A DNA stretch of 64,000 nt, taken from positions 91,004 to 155,003 of the forward strand of contig DKZK01000038.1 in NCBI GenBank assembly GCA_002493625.1. The letters are read 5' to 3'. The notes under the pieces were generated by a model. That model made no database searches, was not told the origin of the DNA, and saw only the letters and a list, made by a program, of their open reading frames with translations. Both the position numbers and the translations under genes were made by a program. Shown here piece by piece: positions 8,592 through 17,027 of the stretch; within the stretch, counting starts at the first letter, position 1; every line of letters begins with the position of its first letter. Source of the stretch: Lachnospiraceae bacterium UBA7076. GTDB lineage: Bacteria > Bacillota > Clostridia > Lachnospirales > Lachnospiraceae.

Positions 8592-10313
8592 TTAGTATTC
8601 ATCTCCTGTCTCGTAGGTTATCTTCTTCATCTCGTCAAGAGACGTAATACCTGCAAGCACGTGTTTTGCTGCGCCCATCTTAAGTGTAATCATACCCTCG
8701 GAAAGCGCCTGTTTTTCTATAACGTCCGCTGTTGCCCCCTTAGCAATAACTGCCTGAAGCTCCTTGGATACTGGCATCATCTCATATACACCGATACGAC
8801 CTGAGTAACCCATATCCCCGCAAAGTGTACAGCCCACCGGCTCGTAAACAATTACGTCCTCATCCATATCCTTGACGCCAAGTATCGCCTTCTCCTCCGG
8901 CTCAGCAAGTCTCGCCTGTTTACAGGAGTTGCAGAGCCTTCTTACAAGTCTCTGTGCGATAACGCCCACAAGGGCGTCTCCTGCAACGTACGGCTCAATA
9001 CCCATGTCTATAATACGTGTAACCGTAGATGCAGCTGAGTTTGTATGAAGTGTTGATACAACAAGGTGACCCGTGATAGCCGCCTGAACGGCTATACCTG
9101 CAGTCTCGCCGTCTCGGATCTCTCCTATCATTATAATGTCAGGGTCCTGACGGAGTATGGAACGAAGCGCAGCCGCAAATGTCATATCCGCCTTGACGTT
9201 TACCTGAACCTGATTGATACCGTCGATATTTGCCTCCACAGGGTCCTCAACCGTGATAATATTAACGTCCTCTGTATTAAGCTCACTTAACGAGGTATAA
9301 AGAGTCGTTGATTTACCGGAACCGGTAGGTCCTGTTACCAATATAATTCCATGAGGATTACTTAAAATACCGTCAAATACCTTAAGCTCCTCCGGTCCGA
9401 ATCCAAGGGCGCTCTTTGGCTTAGTAAGACCATCCTTGGAGGTAAGTCTCATAACCGTCTTCTCGCCGTAAACGGTAGGAAGTATGGAAACACGGACGTC
9501 ATACTCACGTCTGTCAACCATAATGGTAATACGTCCGTCCTGCGGCTTTCTTTTCTCCGCTATATCCATGCCGCCTATAATCTTAATACGGGCGCTTATA
9601 GCAGAAAGAAGGCTGTAGTCATATGTCATAACCTGCTTTAAGGCACCGTCTATTCTGTACCTTACACGAACACTCATCTCAAGAGGCTCAATATGTATAT
9701 CAGACGCTCTCTGTCTTACTCCACCCTCTATAATCTGCTTAACAAGAAGAACGATAGGTGAATTTTCAATATCCTCATTAAGTGCCTCCTCCTCAGCTTC
9801 ACCTATGCCTTCCGACTCACGTTCCTTACGGTACATCTCAGCGGCTTCCATAGCCTGCGCATTACCGTAATATTTGCCGATGGCTTCGTTCATATCGTCC
9901 TCCATGGCAAGCAGAGGCTCAACCTGAGTGTTTGTCGCTATACCGATATCGTCAATCGCGTTAAGATCCATCGGGTCCACCATTGCAACCCTCAGTATGT
10001 TAGGATTCATCTCATCGAAACCTATCGGCAAAGCCTTGTACTTATTGACAAGGTTTTCCGGTACAAGCTTGAGTATATCCTCATCCAGCTTACACGCCTT
10101 AAGCTCAATGTAGTCGATACCCATCTGTGTCGTAAGAACGGTAATGAGAAGCTCCTGGCTGATCAAGCCCAGTTCCAGAATTACATTACCGATTCTGCCC
10201 CCGTTTTCCTTCTGGTAGGCAAGTGCTTCCATAAGCTCGTCCTCGGTAATGGCACCGGCTTCCACAAGCAAATCACCTACACGGATTTTCTTTCTTCCAC
10301 TACTTATTCGCAT
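8592..10313 (-). CDS. pilB: Pilus extension ATPase PilB (GspE family)
   Basis: This hexameric assembly ATPase is the first gene of the pilus operon. An N-terminal GspE-N/MshEN domain (residues ~1-150, with repeats such as GRIGNVILELGLISQ) precedes the motor domain. Walker A is GPTGSGKSTTLY, the Asp box ITVEDPVEANI, Walker B ILRQDPDIIMIGEIRDGETA, and the His box HLVVSTLHT. The zinc tetracysteine is CNSC near residue 457 with CTLC about 36 residues later. Length (573 aa) is normal. A GAGAGGG site is 8 nt upstream and a sigma-A-like promoter lies 43 nt upstream. Confidence 0.96.
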   Translation of the reverse strand: MRISSGRKKIRVGDLLVEAGAITEDELMEALAYQKENGGRIGNVILELGLISQELLITVLTTQMGIDYIELKACKLDEDILKLVPENLVNKYKALPIGFDEMNPNILRVAMVDPMDLNAIDDIGIATNTQVEPLLAMEDDMNEAIGKYYGNAQAMEAAEMYRKERESEGIGEAEEEALNEDIENSPIVLLVKQIIEGGVRQRASDIHIEPLEMSVRVRYRIDGALKQVMTYDYSLLSAISARIKIIGGMDIAEKRKPQDGRITIMVDRREYDVRVSILPTVYGEKTVMRLTSKDGLTKPKSALGFGPEELKVFDGILSNPHGIILVTGPTGSGKSTTLYTSLSELNTEDVNIITVEDPVEANIDGINQVQVNVKADMTFAAALRSILRQDPDIIMIGEIRDGETAGIAVQAAITGHLVVSTLHTNSAASTVTRIIDMGIEPYVAGDALVGVIAQRLVRRLCNSCKQARLAEPEEKAILGVKDMDEDVIVYEPVGCTLCGDMGYSGRIGVYEMMPVSKELQAVIAKGATADVIEKQALSEGMITLKMGAAKHVLAGITSLDEMKKITYETGDEY

Positions 10314-10355
10314 CGCACAATCCCTCTCATTTTTTAGTATAATTAGCTGTATAAA

Positions 10356-10384
10356 ATTATATCACATAACAAAATATATGTGAA
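10356..10384 (-). promoter_or_regulatory. Candidate sigma-A promoter of the pilus operon
   Basis: Minus strand TTCACA (10379-10384), a 17-nt spacer, then a perfect TATAAT (10356-10361), ending 43 nt upstream of the pilB start codon. It is the best promoter match in the 323-bp gap between pilB and the next upstream gene. Confidence 0.65.
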
Positions 10385-10443
10385 GAAATTTTTTAAGTGA
10401 AAACATGTAAAATTTGTATCCATCAATGCAGGTAATACTCCCA

Positions 10444-10632
10444 TCAACAATCCGCATGGTCTTTCAGCTCCAGCACCTTTTCAATCGCAATTCCGGAATA
10501 CAGCGCTATTTCTTCAGAAGATAATTTGTCTGCCCGAAGCATCCTCAATGCCGTCTGTGTTTTTTCCTGCTCTGATCCGATGTTGATACCGCGGTGTTGA
10601 GTTTCCTTGTAAAAGCATCGGATACCTTTTGT
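10444..10632 (-). pseudogene. C-terminal remnant of an Rpn/PD-(D/E)XK nuclease-transposase family gene
   Basis: A frame that opens after a TAA at 10633-10635 and closes at TGA 10444-10446 encodes about 62 residues with no proper start. It contains a Gly-Ile-Asn-Ile-Gly-Ser-Glu-Gln stretch and then LRMLRADKLSSEEIALYSGI followed by EKVLELK. This is the characteristic C-terminal tail (repeat linker, then a small helical EEIA..SG...E.V..L element) of recombination-promoting nuclease / PD-(D/E)XK transposase proteins common in Lachnospiraceae. The catalytic part is absent. It overlaps nothing and sits between pilB and the membrane-protein gene, so it is most likely a decayed insertion. Confidence 0.6.
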
Positions 10633-10636
10633 TTAT

Positions 10637-11980
10637 CTATATAATTCCAGTCGTTACAATATTTCTAAAAAACCCCATCAGCGCAAAAATTATCAGGCAA
10701 CGCATGATTATATTTGCCTTTTTACCCGGCGTATCTTTCATAACGGCTTGTATATACGCGGCCATAAGGATTACAAAAACATAATACATAAATATATATG
10801 TTCTTGCATATAACCCCCACCCTGAATTAGCAAAGCCTGTTGTTGCCCTTCCGCCGTATGCGGCAGCCAGCAGTAAAAAAGAAAGCAGTGCTGTTTTTTT
10901 ATCCGGAGCGCATTTCATGGCAGTATAGACAAGGGCAAGCATAACAATTATGGAGCATAAAAGCATAATCCACGCCATGGGATGTGTATATTTCCCCCTT
11001 GATACGGATAGTCCGTAACAAAACAGCGGTTTGTCATATGCTGCTGCATCTATGCTTCCGTCCGATAAAACAAGCGCTCCGAAAGCTCCGGAAATCCATG
11101 CTGTAACCGGTATTACCGATATGGCTCTTACAAGAACATTTTTATACTTTATAAAAATAATAAGCATAAGTACCCAGCAAAAAGCAAGACACATATAATC
11201 ATATTTTAAAAACAGCCTTAAAGCTGTCTGTGTCAGACCAATTTCAAGCTTATCGTAAAATGTATCATTGTATTTGCCGAAAGACTCATATCTTTCTGCA
11301 TTTCCCCCTGAGAGCATATGGAACAAAAGACTCAACAAAGATATTACTGTTTGAAGAAATATTGTTTTATTGATTTTTTTCTTTTTTGCCGAGATAATAA
11401 AAAATGTTCCGAATATTAAAAACAGCATAACAGAAAGTTCTTCTTTATTTGCGGCATATATCGTACATAGGCACAGGCACAGTGACTGCTGCCATTTAAT
11501 CTTTTTGCCGTCAATAAACCGCCTGATTGAAAAGCAGGAAGCAATTGCTGCCGCAAAAGGCCATATATAGGTCATGGAGGTCACTACCCAGCCCACATCA
11601 CAGAAAGCTTCCATGGGCAGCATAGCAAGCAGCAGCAACATAACATATGTTGCTTTCATATCCTTATTTTGAAAAAGCAGCCTGTCAATCCCCCAAAATA
11701 TGTATACCGCAAGCAAGGTTGTAATACTCCCCCATACCCATATCGGAAAATGCATGATAAGCCAGATGGGTGGATTTATAAAAATACGGGAGCTCCAGCC
11801 GACATATGACCGTGATATGCGATAAAGCTCCTGCAAAAGATCAGGCATCAGTTTCTCCCTGACATTGAAATCATCGCCAAACATCTCGTATCCCGCTAAA
11901 ATAAATGCCCCGAATATAAGACCGTATATGATGTACGGAATATAGTGTTTTTTTGATTTTTTTTCAGTTTTTTGTTCCAT
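10637..11980 (-). CDS. Polytopic membrane protein, DUF6056/GT-C-like, function unknown
   Basis: The protein has 447 aa and roughly ten hydrophobic segments after a basic N-terminus (MEQKTEKKSKKHY). The first outside loop carries YRISRSYVGWSSRIFINPP, and another conserved-looking stretch is CDVGWVVTSMTYIWPF. The layout (one large loop after TM1, then many TMs) resembles DUF6056-type proteins and GT-C glycosyltransferases, but I cannot point to catalytic residues with certainty. GGAGA precedes the ATG at good distance. It is divergent from sigK, with 82 bp between the starts, and is not obviously part of the pilus operon. Confidence 0.6.
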   Translation of the reverse strand: MEQKTEKKSKKHYIPYIIYGLIFGAFILAGYEMFGDDFNVREKLMPDLLQELYRISRSYVGWSSRIFINPPIWLIMHFPIWVWGSITTLLAVYIFWGIDRLLFQNKDMKATYVMLLLLAMLPMEAFCDVGWVVTSMTYIWPFAAAIASCFSIRRFIDGKKIKWQQSLCLCLCTIYAANKEELSVMLFLIFGTFFIISAKKKKINKTIFLQTVISLLSLLFHMLSGGNAERYESFGKYNDTFYDKLEIGLTQTALRLFLKYDYMCLAFCWVLMLIIFIKYKNVLVRAISVIPVTAWISGAFGALVLSDGSIDAAAYDKPLFCYGLSVSRGKYTHPMAWIMLLCSIIVMLALVYTAMKCAPDKKTALLSFLLLAAAYGGRATTGFANSGWGLYARTYIFMYYVFVILMAAYIQAVMKDTPGKKANIIMRCLIIFALMGFFRNIVTTGII

Positions 11981-12018
11981 GGGTTTCTCCTTTTTATTAA
12001 ATGAAGTTTTGGAAAAGC

Positions 12019-12045
12019 ACTTTTTTTTCTTTTTTTCATATTATA
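12019..12045 (+). promoter_or_regulatory. Candidate SigK-type (mother-cell) promoter of sigK
   Basis: AC at 12019-12020, a 16-nt spacer, then CATATTATA at 12037-12045. This fits the B. subtilis SigK consensus (AC, about 16 nt, CATAnnnTA). The start would fall about 10 nt before the ATG, leaving a very short leader that still contains the AAAAGGA ribosome site. The region is T-rich, so a chance match is possible. Confidence 0.4.
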
Positions 12046-12062
12046 TATAGAGAAAAGGATAT

Positions 12063-12698
12063 ATGAGGTTACCATTGCAGACTTTCAAGCGCCCCCTATC
12101 ACCTTCTGAGGAAGCACATTATCTGGCTCTTAGTCGCCAGGGTGACCTTAACGCAAGAAATACGCTTGTGGAATACAATCTGCGTCTTGTCGCCCACATA
12201 GTAAAAAAATATCAGACGTCATACAGAAGCGTCGAAGATTTACTTTCCATAGGTACAATCGGGCTTATCAAGGCAGTGAACACATATGACGAGCGCAAGG
12301 GCAGCCGGCTTGTAACCTACGCTTCAAGATGCATTGAAAACGAACTTCTGATGCGTCTCAGACAGGAGCGTAAGGAGTCGAGGGAGGTATCTCTTTATGA
12401 GCCTATCGGTACTGATAAAGAGGGCAACGAAATAAGCCTGATGGATATAATAAAAAGTGATGATGAGAGTGTGCTGACCGATATTATAACAAATGACAGC
12501 ATAAGACACATTTCAGTAATTTTCAAACGCACGCTTGATGAGCGCGAGCAGCAGGTTATATCCATGCGGTATGGGCTTTATGGCAATCATCCCATGCCAC
12601 AGCGGGATATAGCAGCATTACTTGGAATATCGCGTTCCTATGTGTCACGGATTGAAAAAAAGGCATTACTTAAGCTTCGCAATGCTTTAAACGGATAA
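12063..12698 (+). CDS. sigK: RNA polymerase sporulation sigma factor SigK
   Basis: This sigma-70-family factor drives late mother-cell sporulation genes (coat, spore maturation). Region 2 shows ARNTLVEYNLRLVAHIVKKY, DLLSIGTIGLIKAVNTYD and LVTYASRCIENELLM. The SigK/SigE-like EVSLYEPIGTDKEGNEISLM follows, and region 4 has the ISRSYVSRIEKKALLKL helix-turn-helix. The B. subtilis protein has a ~20-residue hydrophobic pro-sequence before FPQPLSSSEE; here only seven residues (MRLPLQT) precede FKRPLSPSEE. The protein would therefore be made active without proteolysis, as in C. difficile. The gene is intact, with no skin-type interruption. AAAAGGA precedes the ATG. Its 3' end overlaps the convergent U32 gene by 29 bp. 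Confidence 0.93.
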   Translation: MRLPLQTFKRPLSPSEEAHYLALSRQGDLNARNTLVEYNLRLVAHIVKKYQTSYRSVEDLLSIGTIGLIKAVNTYDERKGSRLVTYASRCIENELLMRLRQERKESREVSLYEPIGTDKEGNEISLMDIIKSDDESVLTDIITNDSIRHISVIFKRTLDEREQQVISMRYGLYGNHPMPQRDIAALLGISRSYVSRIEKKALLKLRNALNG

Positions 12699-13938
12699 CC
12701 ATACCGTTTTTTACATCCGATATGTCATCAAGCTTTACAAAAAGCTGTTGCTTCGGATGTGGTGCCGATGGCATTGGACATAGCCGCTCATCATATATCG
12801 CCTCTACCTTTGCCATAATATTTTCCCCCGAAAACGCCATTATTTCAATATCGTCGCCCACTTCAAACTTATTTTTCTGATGAAGGCATACAAGTCCTTC
12901 ATCAGTTATATCCTCAACCATTCCAATATAGATATAGTTTTTTATATATGTGTTATTATCGTATATCTGTGATTTTTCATCCGTTTTTCCAAAGTAAAAG
13001 CCTGTTGTAAAATGTCTCATGGTGCAGGCGGCAATTTCCCTTCTGTAATACTCCATATGGTTTTCATACAGTTTGGAATTTTCCATATAATCGTCGATTG
13101 CCTGCCTGTAGGTTCTTGTGACTGCGGCAACATAAAGAGCCGTTTTCATACGCCCCTCAATTTTAAAGGAAGCTATACCCGCATCCATCATCTCCGGTAT
13201 ATGTTCTATCATACATAAATCCTTTGAATTGAATATATAGGTGCCTCTGTCATCCTCCTCTATGGGAAGATATTCGCCGGGACGTTTTTCCTCCACAATG
13301 GAATACTTCCATCTGCACGGATGGGTGCAGGCTCCCTTATTTGCATCCCGTCCCGTAAAATAGCTGCTCAAAAGACATCTTCCTGAGTAGGATATGCACA
13401 TTGCGCCGTGGATAAATGCCTCGATTTCCATATCCTCAGGTATTTTTTCCTTTATTTTTTTTATCTCCGAAAGGGAAAGCTCCCTTGCGGCAACCACTCT
13501 TGTTGCGCCGAGCTTATACCAGAACTGATAAGTCAGGTAATTCGTATTGTTTGACTGTGTGCTTATATGCACATCCACCTCAGGAAGCAATTCCTTGGAA
13601 AGCATAAGTATGCCCGGATCTGATATGATGAATGCGTCAATGTCACGGTAAAGTCCCGCCTTTTTTATTTCGCCGAAATATTCCCTTACGCCTTCTATAT
13701 CATCATTATGGGCAAATATATTTACCGCCGCATAAAGCTTTGCGCCTTTTGCATGTGCATAATCCGCCCCCTCCTTCATATCCTGAAGTGTAAAATTATC
13801 TGCCTTTGCCCGAAGCCCGAATTTTTGTCCGCCGATGTATACGGCATCCGCACCATAATCCACTGCGCATTTCAGCACCTCAAGACTTCCTGCCGGTATG
13901 AGAAGCTCAGGCTTTTTTTTGTTGTTTGTTTCTGTCAT
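12670..13938 (-). CDS. trhP: U32 family peptidase-like tRNA hydroxylation protein (TrhP/YrrO type)
   Basis: U32 proteins of this group introduce the 5-hydroxyl on wobble uridine (ho5U34) of tRNAs using a prephenate-dependent route. Visible are ELLIPAGSLEVLKCAVDYGADAVYIGG at the start and the four-cysteine cluster region (CISYSGRC at ~178-185, then CTHPC). These are typical U32 iron-sulphur ligands. The C-terminal ~80 residues form a small beta domain. At 422 aa it matches B. subtilis YrrO; no YrrN partner is present. It follows trmR by 20 nt, which methylates the product (ho5U to mo5U), so the two genes make one pathway. Confidence 0.88.
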   Translation of the reverse strand: MTETNNKKKPELLIPAGSLEVLKCAVDYGADAVYIGGQKFGLRAKADNFTLQDMKEGADYAHAKGAKLYAAVNIFAHNDDIEGVREYFGEIKKAGLYRDIDAFIISDPGILMLSKELLPEVDVHISTQSNNTNYLTYQFWYKLGATRVVAARELSLSEIKKIKEKIPEDMEIEAFIHGAMCISYSGRCLLSSYFTGRDANKGACTHPCRWKYSIVEEKRPGEYLPIEEDDRGTYIFNSKDLCMIEHIPEMMDAGIASFKIEGRMKTALYVAAVTRTYRQAIDDYMENSKLYENHMEYYRREIAACTMRHFTTGFYFGKTDEKSQIYDNNTYIKNYIYIGMVEDITDEGLVCLHQKNKFEVGDDIEIMAFSGENIMAKVEAIYDERLCPMPSAPHPKQQLFVKLDDISDVKNGMVIRLKHCEA

Positions 13939-13958
13939 TTTCCAATCATCCTTCTATA

Positions 13959-14606
13959 TCAATCCTTCATGACATATGTTACCGCAAGTCCGTCCCCAAC
14001 GGGTATAACCGCCGTATGAAGACCGTCCTCATGTGTGAGCTTATATAAATATTCTCTCATTTTGTCATGTATGGTTCGGTTTCTTTTTTCAACGGCAAAA
14101 TGTGATTCTAATATTTCTCCCTCCTGAAGCACATTGTCCGATATGATGATTCCCTCATTTTTTATGACACGGATTAACTCAGGGAGATAGTTTATATACT
14201 GCCCCTTTGGTCCGTCCAGAAATATCATGTCGTATGAATTATCCCCCAATCCTTTTATAACGTCAAAAGCATCTCCATGTACGGGCAATATGACATCTTC
14301 CTTTCCCAGCAACCGTATATTCTCACAAGCCTGCATAAATCTGTCCTCATCCAGCTCTATTGTTTCGATTTTTGCGCCGCTCCCTAAAAATAAACTCATA
14401 TAAAGTGAGGAATAGCCTATGGCTGTTCCAATTTCAAGAAGGCGCATAGGCTTTTTTATAAGAAGCTCATGTTTTATATATTCCCTTGTGTCGGTTCTTA
14501 TTACAGGCACACCCTCCCTGAGAGCTTTTTTGTATATTTCTCCCAAAACACCTTCATCATCCCTGTATAGGGATTTTATAAATGACGACACTCTTATTTC
14601 ATTCAA
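13959..14606 (-). CDS. trmR: tRNA 5-hydroxyuridine O-methyltransferase TrmR (YrrM)
   Basis: This class I SAM-dependent O-methyltransferase of the caffeoyl-CoA type is in B. subtilis the enzyme that makes mo5U34 in tRNA. The SAM-binding motif I is RLLEIGTAIGYSSLYMS, the acidic loop is IETIELDEDRF, and the metal/catalytic strand is YDMIFLDGPKGQY. Length (215 aa) is typical. The start codon is TTG, with GGAGG about 11 nt upstream lying inside the tail of the preceding gene. Position next to the U32 gene is the conserved yrrM-yrrO context. Confidence 0.88.
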   Translation of the reverse strand: MNEIRVSSFIKSLYRDDEGVLGEIYKKALREGVPVIRTDTREYIKHELLIKKPMRLLEIGTAIGYSSLYMSLFLGSGAKIETIELDEDRFMQACENIRLLGKEDVILPVHGDAFDVIKGLGDNSYDMIFLDGPKGQYINYLPELIRVIKNEGIIISDNVLQEGEILESHFAVEKRNRTIHDKMREYLYKLTHEDGLHTAVIPVGDGLAVTYVMKD

Positions 14607-14609
14607 AAG

Positions 14610-15029
14610 TTATTCTTCCTCCTCTTTTTCAATATGACATATTACGTCTATGATTTCGTCATATGTCATGGATGCCGAAAGACCGTATTTACCGGGAGTT
14701 ATGAGATTACCGTATTTCTTTATCCTTACCTTTGCCATGAAAACATACTTGTTCTCAATAATCCCTCTGTCCTCCAGCGTCTTTCCTATATCCAGCGAGG
14801 AAGAATCCGCCGGTATTTCTATGACAATATATTCTTTGCTTGACGGGTCACAGGCAACGTCTGCAAAAACACTGTATGCAAAGTTAAAGGAATATGAAAA
14901 AAGCTTTATTACGATATATACTATAAGTACATTGATAAGCAGGCTCCACGTAAAGCCCGCAGAATGCTTCAGTCCTTTTCTTATCTTTTCTTCTATTGGT
15001 TTTTTCTTTTCTCTTTTTGTATTACTCAT
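14610..15029 (-). CDS. Short MltG/YceG-like membrane protein without catalytic domain
   Basis: The protein has 139 aa: a basic N-terminus (NTKREKKKPIEEKIRKGLK), one transmembrane helix (residues ~29-48) and a small extracytoplasmic domain with VIEIPADSSSLDIGKTLED and GKYGLSASMTYDEIIDVI. These match the LysM-like N-terminal subdomain of MltG, the endolytic transglycosylase that ends glycan strands. The catalytic YceG domain (~200 more residues with the Glu) is absent; the next gene starts 4 nt later, so this is not a simple frameshift. It occupies the yrrL (mltG) slot between ruvX/yrzB and yrrM. It may regulate or scaffold rather than cleave. It overlaps the ylbF-like gene by 8 nt. Confidence 0.75.
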   Translation of the reverse strand: MSNTKREKKKPIEEKIRKGLKHSAGFTWSLLINVLIVYIVIKLFSYSFNFAYSVFADVACDPSSKEYIVIEIPADSSSLDIGKTLEDRGIIENKYVFMAKVRIKKYGNLITPGKYGLSASMTYDEIIDVICHIEKEEEE

Positions 15030-15357
15030 CTAAATAATCAAACTCCAATCCTTCTGCAATCCGGTTATAAACGGTTTTCAGTATGCTGCATATGTGTTCC
15101 TCTGCCTTAAGAAAATCACTGACAACGGAATTGTGCAAAAGTACATCGTATTCTCTTACCAGAGCCACAACCTCATCATACGGGTTCATCCCTGCAAGAT
15201 TTTGCAGCTCGTAGTTACGCCTTCTGTACTCCTTAAGCTGATTATATAAATCAACATGCTCATGCAGCCTTTCACTCGCCTTTTTATACCATTCGTATTC
15301 CGGTGATTTTTTTATAAGCTCGTTTATATAAATACTTTGATTTATTATTTGATCCAT
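15022..15357 (-). CDS. YlbF/YmcA family protein
   Basis: This small all-helical protein of 111 aa has the YlbF-family layout: an N-terminal helix (residues 1-40, IINQSIYINELIKKSPEYEWYK), a central DLYNQLKEYRRRNYELQN and a C-terminal FLKAEEHICSILKTVYNRIA helix. In B. subtilis YlbF and YmcA form a complex with YaaT that adjusts RNase Y cleavage and competence/sporulation. Here the gene lies 4 nt after rnj (RNase J) in the same operon, suggesting an RNA-decay accessory role. The cysteines that carry Fe-S in the B. subtilis complex are not obvious here (only one Cys). Confidence 0.75.
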   Translation of the reverse strand: MDQIINQSIYINELIKKSPEYEWYKKASERLHEHVDLYNQLKEYRRRNYELQNLAGMNPYDEVVALVREYDVLLHNSVVSDFLKAEEHICSILKTVYNRIAEGLEFDYLDE

Positions 15358-15360
15358 AAA

Positions 15361-17025
15361 TTACACCTCTGATATTATCGGCAGTATCATAGGACTTCTC
15401 TTTGTCCGTTTCCACAAAAACTCTCCCAGCGAATCCCTTATTCCGGTTTTTATTCGTCCCCAGTCAGACACGCCCCTCATAAGACATTCGTCCAATGCAT
15501 CCTGCACAACTGCCCTGCAATCGTCCATGAGCGTCTCAGATTCCCTGACATAGACAAAGCCTCTCGAAACAATATCCGGTCCGGATAAAATCTGATTGCT
15601 CTCCTTTTCCAACGTCACAACTATAATAAGAAGTCCGTTTTGTGAAAGATGCTGTCTGTCCCGAAGAACAATGTTGCCGACATCCCCAACTCCAAGACCG
15701 TCAACCAGAATACCCTGCGCAGGCACCCTTCCTATTATATCAAATTTATCATCGGATAGCTCAAGCACATCACCCGTTGAAAGTATTTTAACATTTTCCT
15801 TCGGTATTCCCATCTCGACTGCAAGCTCCGCATGACGCTTAAGGTGTCTGTACTCACCGTGCACCGGTATGGCATACTTCGGCTTGGTAAGCGCATACAT
15901 AAGCTTAAGCTCCTCCTGACAGGCATGTCCGGAAACATGGGTGTCCTGAAAAATAACATGAGCGCCCTTCATCTCAAGCTCATTTATAACCTTAAATACC
16001 GCCTTCTCATTTCCCGGAATCGGATGGGAGGAGAATATAACCACATCTCCCGGCTTTATGGAAATCTTGTTGTGTATGGAGGCTGCTATCCTTGAAAGGG
16101 CAGCCATATTTTCGCCCTGACTTCCCGTTGTGATAAGCACAAGCTGCTCATCAGGATAATCCTTGACACGCTCAATCTCGATAAGCGTGTTGTCCGGTAT
16201 ACTTATATATCCAAGCTCAGAAGCAGTCTGTATGATATTTACCATGCTTCTGCCTTCCACTACAACCTTTCGTCCGAACTTATATGCCGAATTTATTATC
16301 TGCTGCACCCTGTCCACATTGGACGCAAACGTTGCGATTATTATTCTGTGTTCCCTGTTGTCTGCAAAGAGATTATCAAAGGTTTTTCCAACAGTCTTTT
16401 CCGACTGTGTGTACCCCGGTCTTTCCACATTTGTGGAATCCGCCATAAGTGCAAGAACACCCTTTTTGCCAAGCTCTCCAAATCTCGGCAAATCTATGAC
16501 CTCACCAAACACAGGCGTGTAGTCTACCTTAAAATCTCCCGTATGGACAATAATTCCTGCCGGCGTATATATGGCAAGAGCTGCCGCATCTACAATCGAA
16601 TGGTTTGTCCTTATAAATTCGATTCTGAAGCAGCCTAAATTTATAATCTGTCCATGCTTTACAATTTTTCTTTTTATGTTGTTTATATTGTCATGTTCCC
16701 TGAGCTTATTTTCAATCAGACCCATTGTAAGCTTTGTAGCATATATGGGCATATTAATCTCATTTTCAACATAAGGTATGGCCCCTATGTGATCCTCATG
16801 TCCATGGGTTACCACAAGACCCTTAACCCTGTCCGCATTCTCCTTAAGATAAGTCACATCAGGAATAACAAGGTCTATTCCAAGCATCTCATCCTCAGGG
16901 AAGGATAAACCGCAGTCTATGACCACAATGGTATCCTCGTACTCTATTGCAGTGATATTCATTCCAATCTGTTCTAGTCCGCCCAATGGAATGATTTTCA
17001 CCGGCTTATTTGTGCCGTCCTTCAA
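15361..17025 (-). CDS. rnj: Ribonuclease J
   Basis: This metallo-beta-lactamase/beta-CASP ribonuclease (endo- and 5'-3' exonuclease) is central to Firmicutes mRNA turnover. The zinc motif THGHEDHIG gives His74, His76, Asp78 and His79; the beta-CASP region includes ADSTNVERPG, FASNVDRVQQII and GSQGENMAALSRIA; and VHGEYRHLKRHAELA follows. Length (554 aa) fits RNase J1/J2. The start is TTG with GGAGG 7 nt upstream, inside the end of the DUF1292 gene. Its insertion into the yrzB-mltG interval is unlike B. subtilis. Confidence 0.95.
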   Translation of the reverse strand: MKDGTNKPVKIIPLGGLEQIGMNITAIEYEDTIVVIDCGLSFPEDEMLGIDLVIPDVTYLKENADRVKGLVVTHGHEDHIGAIPYVENEINMPIYATKLTMGLIENKLREHDNINNIKRKIVKHGQIINLGCFRIEFIRTNHSIVDAAALAIYTPAGIIVHTGDFKVDYTPVFGEVIDLPRFGELGKKGVLALMADSTNVERPGYTQSEKTVGKTFDNLFADNREHRIIIATFASNVDRVQQIINSAYKFGRKVVVEGRSMVNIIQTASELGYISIPDNTLIEIERVKDYPDEQLVLITTGSQGENMAALSRIAASIHNKISIKPGDVVIFSSHPIPGNEKAVFKVINELEMKGAHVIFQDTHVSGHACQEELKLMYALTKPKYAIPVHGEYRHLKRHAELAVEMGIPKENVKILSTGDVLELSDDKFDIIGRVPAQGILVDGLGVGDVGNIVLRDRQHLSQNGLLIIVVTLEKESNQILSGPDIVSRGFVYVRESETLMDDCRAVVQDALDECLMRGVSDWGRIKTGIRDSLGEFLWKRTKRSPMILPIISEV

Positions 17026-17027
17026 AA

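Noticed and set aside
14606..14640. Frameshifted MltG catalytic domain after the short MltG-like gene
   Set aside because: trmR begins 4 nt after the stop and fills the downstream sequence; no YceG-like residues in other frames.
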